This document shows, in pieces, positions 58,701 through 64,000 of a stretch of 64,000 bases of DNA. A model generated the notes under the pieces. The model saw only the letters and a list, made by a program, of their open reading frames with translations. It had not been told where the DNA came from and ran no database searches. Location of the stretch: NCBI GenBank assembly GCA_947172415.1, contig OX359196.1:126501-190500 (forward strand), given 5' to 3'. Made by a program: the position numbers and the translations under genes. Within the stretch, counting starts at the first letter, position 1. Each line of letters begins with the position of its first letter. The stretch is from Chondrosia reniformis (Eukaryota > Porifera > Demospongiae > Chondrillida > Chondrillidae).

Positions 58701-61700
58701 TAAGAAGGTGTCTCCACAAGCGATGGCCTGGTCACATGAGAGGAAGTTGGGCTGCTCTGTTACTGACCAAGCATAGGATTTGAATCTGAGTGAGGGCCAG
58801 GCAGCTGCAATCTGATTGGCTGAACTAGTATAATCAATGTCCACTATCTCATCAGTAGAATAAGTCACTTCCTGCCATGTGGTTGCCATAGTAACAGGGA
58901 CACTGCTTGGTAATATATCCCTAACTATGGGACGTTCAAACATTACATCTTCTTGCTCAAAGATTTCACCATCAACTGACCACATCAAAGGAACTGTCAG
59001 CTTTGATTTATCACCTATTGAAATCTCGGTAAATCGGACAGTCACAAAAGTCTCAACTTGCGCATCCAGAGGAAATGGAACTGTTGCCATAGTAATGGTC
59101 TCTGGTTGCCATGGTAATAGAATGCTTCCCCCATATTGATCATGCCCAATGGTCCATTCAATGGAAGCACTCTCATTACTAGTTATCCACACTACAGACA
59201 CAGTTGAATCAGAGGGCGTGTACACCCCTGTTGCTTCCAGGAGGTGTGGCACCTCCACCAGTTGAATGGGAGTGGCACTGTACACTCTTGGCAGACATGC
59301 ACTTCTGTGACACAGGTCCACTCCAGCGTAAACCACAACCTCTGATAACATCACATCTGCCAAGATGGCCTCTCGGGTCTGTCCTGTATTGACTAGATCG
59401 GTTACTCTTTCAAATGTACTGTTATCTTCAGTGTACAGGGCTACAGTGTAGTGGGAGATGTGAGTGAGGAGGTCCGAGGGGAGGGACCACTGGAGCTGGA
59501 CCACACTGGCTGAGTTCTGATCCTCCACACTGATAGTGACATTATCCAGCAATACCTCTACATTCAGCAGCACAGTGACACCATCAGATACAGCACTTGT
59601 GGTTCCACTATCTACTTCAGCTACTACTATTACAAAGTATGTTTGACCAGACAAGAGAGGAAGTGATGGAAATGCATACCAGGTATCCATGCCAACAGTT
59701 GTCAATGGCAACACATCAGTGTCTCCAGGTTGTGTGCCCAGACCAACGCTGTACCCAACAGGCAGAGAAGGATGAGCAAATCCTTGCCACACGGCATACA
59801 GGGAGGCGGGGTCAGTAACCATGTCAACGTCCTCAGCTATGATAGTGTCGTTCAAGTCTATAACATTGACAACATCAAACACGTGACCTGGGGAGGGAGG
59901 GTTGGCGAGGAATGTAAAGTCACTTGTCTCAACAGAGGACAATCCAAGATGGTTTGTTACTTGAACAGTGAGGTAGTAGACATCCCCATTAATCAAGTCA
60001 GTTGTTTCCAGGACAACACATCTGTCTCCAGGGCAACCACCACCAGGTGTCACTGCTGTAAATGGCACAATTTGTTCACCGTATGGTGCAGTACCTATAT
60101 AAATATTACGTGTATATATAATGCTGATTTATACATGCAATAATGAGTAGAAATCAAAATATTATATATAAATATAAAATGATAATAATGTAAATATAAT
60201 TATAATAATATATATACGTACTCACCAAAGGCATATTTCACAGTCACTGAGTCAATTCCTTCTTCTACTTCTTCAATCTCTGCATTTAACCAAGTGGCAG
60301 TCACAGTACTGTCGTCATACGTGATGGTAATGTTGCCTTTAAAAGTGGGAGGAGACGTATCCATGACAACTGGGCCCAGCATTCTACTCCCAGTATTCCC
60401 TGCAAAATCAGTTGCTAGCACGTTAACGAATAGGGTTGTACCACTGATGAGCTGAGGGTCATACAAAGTGTAAAATGGTGTCCTTCCAGTCCCGGTAGGT
60501 GCTTGTATATCTGCAGATCCATTTAGGAGCAGGGTAGTGGTTGCTATGGTGATGATGTAATCAGCAATGCCATAGTCATCCAGGGCATTCCAGCTAAAGT
60601 TCACAAAAGAGTGGTACGGTACAAACCAGGCACTTGAGGTAACCACAGTTGATGGGACACTAAAGGATTCAACCACGGGAGCCTCCTGGTCAATGGTGAC
60701 ACCATCAGAGCAGACTGGAGCAGACGGACGCTGAGCATTATTGTAGGCCACTACTGAGAGAACATAAGAGCCCGTTGAGGGAGCAGTCCAACTGAGAGAA
60801 GTGGCAGAAGTCTGATGTGACTAGGAAAGGAAGAGAGACAGGAGAATTTGTAGTCATTCAATGTGCTACAGCAATGGGTGGGGCTATGTGGGTATGGACA
60901 TACGTAATCTTGATTCAAAAGGACACATACATAAGTAGAGATGTTGTTTATATGTACCATTTCCTCTGTAAAGATTGAAGAGTTCTGACAAGTGTCACTG
61001 ATCATGTAACGATAGAAGGCAATATCAGTCTCCCGATCAAAGAACCCCGCCCACCAGAATATCACGACAAGATTGTTCTGATAATCAATGTCATAACTTC
61101 CCACTCCACCCTCTGATGCCACGCCTTCAAGGGGCGGGGTCACATCCACAGTGAATCTCAGCTGAAGAGAGGAGCTGATCCGAGCATTATTGGTGACGAT
61201 GACTGTGAGATAGTAATCTGTGTCGTGCCGAGCCTGAAGGACAGACAAGTCTGCTTCAGTTGGAGTGAATGAGTGGTGGAGAGGGTGGCAGTGAAACAAG
61301 CTGTCACACACACAGTCTGGTAGACTGCAAGATGTCTGTAGAGACAGGAAGAAAACAAGACAAGGGGTAGAATAGCAGTACCATCCAAGTCCATAATCTT
61401 TAATAAAGATTTCAATAACTTATAATCACATGACACAACTCACACTGTCAATGTTCCCAACCATAACACGTCCACTGCCAATGTCAGTAGCTGTCTCGTT
61501 GCTGCCTAGGCTCCACTCTATTCTGTACAGTCCGCTATGCTCATCATACGCATCAAACACTCCAAAGAGGTCTGTAAAGTGACGCGATCCCAAAAGACTA
61601 AGTTTTACATTGGCATGCTCAATGTACAGATTTCGTACTACGGGCGGACTAGAGTCTACATGAACCAACACAGAGTCGTACTGGAGGCGTGTCTTGTAGT

Positions 61701-64000
61701 CTGTGGCTCGGAACCACACCCTCACACTCATCCCATCAGTCCTGCTGACAGGTACAACTATGTTGTCAAGGAAAATGTCCTCTGTAGACACCCACCCACT
61801 TGTGGGGCGTGTCAGGCTCTCAAAGGAACGCCCACCTTCACTGTCTACAATTACAGTGTAATCTAGCTGTATTACCCCTTGAGAATTGCGTGTACCATTA
61901 CGAGGGTACATCCCTGTCGTTAAGGGGTGGTCATATTCAGTGGGGATATTTCCAAGATAAAAGCTAGCAACCGGTGCCAACCAGTCCCGGTCTACCATGT
62001 GGGTGTTGTAGAAGTGGCCCCTCCCTGTTATGGAGAGGGGCTGGGTGGTAGAGTTGAGCCAGATGAAGGCGGTGCTGGGGACGGCTGACGTGACCACTAA
62101 AGGCTTGCTCTGGTCCACCTCTAAAGTGGAGTTGACGTCGTACAGCACTAGTCTCCTGGCTCGCTGCACATTGCCTGCCTGATCGTGGACACTGAGCACC
62201 AGTGAGTAGGGACTCTCCTGGGGCAGGGAGATTGGAGTGGAGAGGAACTGGGAGGTTGTGTCATTAAATTCTATTGTAGCCACAAGTGGGTGTGTCCTTT
62301 CCATGATTGCCCCTCCCCCATATACCAGCAGATATACATCAAGTACATAATGGGACAGCCCAGAGGGCATGTCCAGCCATCCTCCCCAAGTAATTAAGAG
62401 GTCATCCTCTTCAGTGTACTCCACACCAGCTTCTAATATAAACTGGTTCAATCCACAATTAATTATAGGGTCTACCTCACAATGGGTAGGACTCAGCAAA
62501 TCCAGGACATAGGTTGCCAAGCCAATATAGGGAATTCCCCTATAATAGTGTCTGATAGGTACTCCTGCATCAAAGTCATTTAAATCCAAGAATCCTCCAT
62601 TTTCTGCTACCACATTCAACTGAAATGTATCGCCATGGTAAAACATGTGACTTGAAAGGTCTGATGACATGGCAGTCACATGACACATTACTAGAGTTTG
62701 GATTGGCTGATCTGGTGTTGGCATGGAAACTGAGCAATTGTGCTGTGTGCTTGACACCATGATGACAGGATCTAGATAAAGTATTTAAAGAGTACCTTTC
62801 AAATGTAGCCCAACTCTCTCCTTATACCTTATCTAGTTTTACAAGACTATAGGTACTTGAGATTAAAACAATAATTTAAGTACATCTTTCATGTCTGCTA
62901 TATAGTGTAATTTCCCAATAATTGTACTCTGTGCAACAGTGCAACTCACTTGAAGCTCTGTACAACCCGGTCTCCAGGTGAGAGGTTGCCACGCCCACCT
63001 CAAAACCTGTCACATAGGCGGGGGCAGCAGGTACGCTGGTAGGTCCCCGGAAAGAGACCTCCCACTGAACAGAGAGAGAGGTTGGTATAAAGTTGATAAA
63101 GGTCAGAGGAGAAACTGTGTCATTGTCACATGGCAACTCCTGAAGTGAGGTATCCATGGCAACCATAGACTGACAAGAAAAGGTGTCAACAGTATTTGTT
63201 ACTGCACAGGAGAAAGAAGACATTCCAACATTCTTACCTAATTGGTCTCCTAATAATAATTATTGATAGTGTATAAGTATGGTTATAAAATAGGATGATA
63301 TCGTTGTGCAATAGGATGGTGTGGTTGTGCAATGGGGTGGTGTGGTTGTGCAATGGGGTGGTGCGGTTGTGCAATAGAGTGGTGTGGTTATGCAGTGGGA
63401 TGGTGTGGTTATGCAATAGAGTGGTATTCTCTTGGGCTCACAGTTCAAACAATCTGGCCCCTCAAAACCGTCAATGCAGACACAGCTATCTTCACTTCCT
63501 GTGCAGTTGCCAGGGTAACAGAAACTCCTCAACCAGGAGCAGAGAGGAAGGCACTCGTCTCTCAAGTTCTCATATGCAGACTCCCCAAATCCAAGTCCAT
63601 AGTTGGACTCACAGATTTGACAGTACTGGTTGGATTCGTTGCTGCAGCGCACATCTTCACAGAACTCAATTGGAGTGCACACTACAAACAAGAAAGATAT
63701 AGAGGGCTCATCACCATGGCTGCAGCTATATTGGTTACCATGGCAACTGACCAGTACACTCAGGTGCTGTATCACTCCAGAGGCCAGTGTCCTGACATGT
63801 CCTAACTCCGCCCACTGGTCCTCTGGACTGGTAGTAGCCATTCTCACAAGTGTAGACCACACTGTCTTGATAGAGGAAGCCATCTCCACTTCGTATACTA
63901 TTGTCAGGTACTCCAGGATCACCACAACTCACCTCAAGCTCACAGAAAGTGTACCTCCATCTTCGATCACTACACCAGAGAGACCACACTTAAACACACA
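52716..64000 (-). CDS. Giant FN3-like/EGF/Sushi extracellular protein, 5' end outside the window
   Basis: Eleven exons are visible and join in phase to about 3,165 residues: >64000-63752, 63681-63442, 63237-62950, 62771-61444, 61335-60958, 60820-60226, 60094-57936, 57591-57152, 57004-55416, 55213-53318, 53053-52716. The right-edge exon carries a Sushi/CCP domain (VSCGDPGVPDNS, CENGYYQSRG, CQDTGLW). A Cys-rich EGF-like exon follows (CPLCSW-type, CVCIDGFEGPDC). The remainder is a chain of beta-sandwich repeats marked by VDTTPP, VDSTPP, VDSSPP, MDTSPP or VDVTPP and by W-GF-D-SGI-Y. These look FN3-like. A CMGHCTCGARGEKC insert lies near 56000. The protein ends FRFLSTL with no transmembrane helix, so it is probably secreted matrix or a bound surface component. 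Individual domains are divergent; the family name is not certain. Confidence 0.85.
57602..57866. repeat. GA-rich minisatellite in the giant FN3-like gene
   Basis: About fourteen copies of GGAGTGGTGAGGG(GAGAGGA) in the intron 57592-57935, purine-rich on the plus (template) strand. Confidence 0.92.
63286..63425. repeat. Tandem GGTGTGGTTGTGCAATGGG array
   Basis: About seven imperfect 19-bp units in an intron of the giant FN3-like gene. They read open as His/Thr repeats on the minus strand, which I treat as an artefact. Confidence 0.85.

Overview
The window is animal nuclear DNA: AT-rich, intron-dense and compact. It is probably from a sponge (demosponge). That call is an inference. It rests on metazoan regulators (FOXN2/3, RYBP, an IRAK-type death-domain kinase), an SRCR receptor relic, very large FN3/EGF/Sushi ectodomain genes, short introns and intergenic gaps that are often under 200 bp. 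Exons were assembled by hand from splice signals, reading phase and homology remembered from family knowledge. No alignment was run. All junctions are GT-AG except two GC-AG introns. Gene spans below are start codon to stop codon, with the exons listed in the evidence.

Left part (1-12.1 kb): a cluster of four related small type I membrane proteins that I do not recognise (A on minus; B, C and D on plus). All share the same five-part layout: signal peptide, two cysteine-bearing ectodomain exons, a transmembrane exon, then a cytoplasmic exon. C and D are nearly identical through exons 1-4 and introns 2-3 but have unrelated-length cytoplasmic exons. A and D carry an ITIM-like tyrosine motif, and C and D share a YCN motif. 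This looks like a paired-receptor arrangement and is the most interesting part of the window. The cluster is littered with SINE-like, tRNA-derived and foldback elements and an orphan phospholipase C-gamma-like C2 fragment.

Middle part (12.6-42.4 kb): conserved housekeeping and regulatory genes. In order: MTMR14 (minus), RYBP/YAF2 (minus), CCDC77 (plus), a 29-exon YWTD/EGF transmembrane receptor (plus), TIMMDC1 (minus), POLR1G (plus), a possible non-coding transcript, ARIH1 (minus), FOXN2/3 (plus), a decayed SRCR receptor pseudogene (plus) and HEMK1 (minus). RYBP/CCDC77, TIMMDC1/POLR1G and ARIH1/FOXN are divergent pairs with 106, 49 and 327 bp between start codons.

Right part (42.3-64 kb): five minus-strand genes head to tail. 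In transcription order: the 3' part of a giant FN3-like/Sushi/EGF protein running off the right edge, UBAP2/UBAP2L, an IRAK-like kinase, a mucin-like membrane protein and HEMK1. The last four are separated by 178, 95 and 191 bp. Membrane recognition (receptor family, SRCR relic, mucin, YWTD/EGF receptor, giant FN3 protein) and a downstream-type innate immune kinase therefore lie in one neighbourhood. A functional link between them is not shown by the sequence.

A second general feature is that many genes hold an intronic minisatellite. In two genes (TIMMDC1 and the mucin) such an array is coding.
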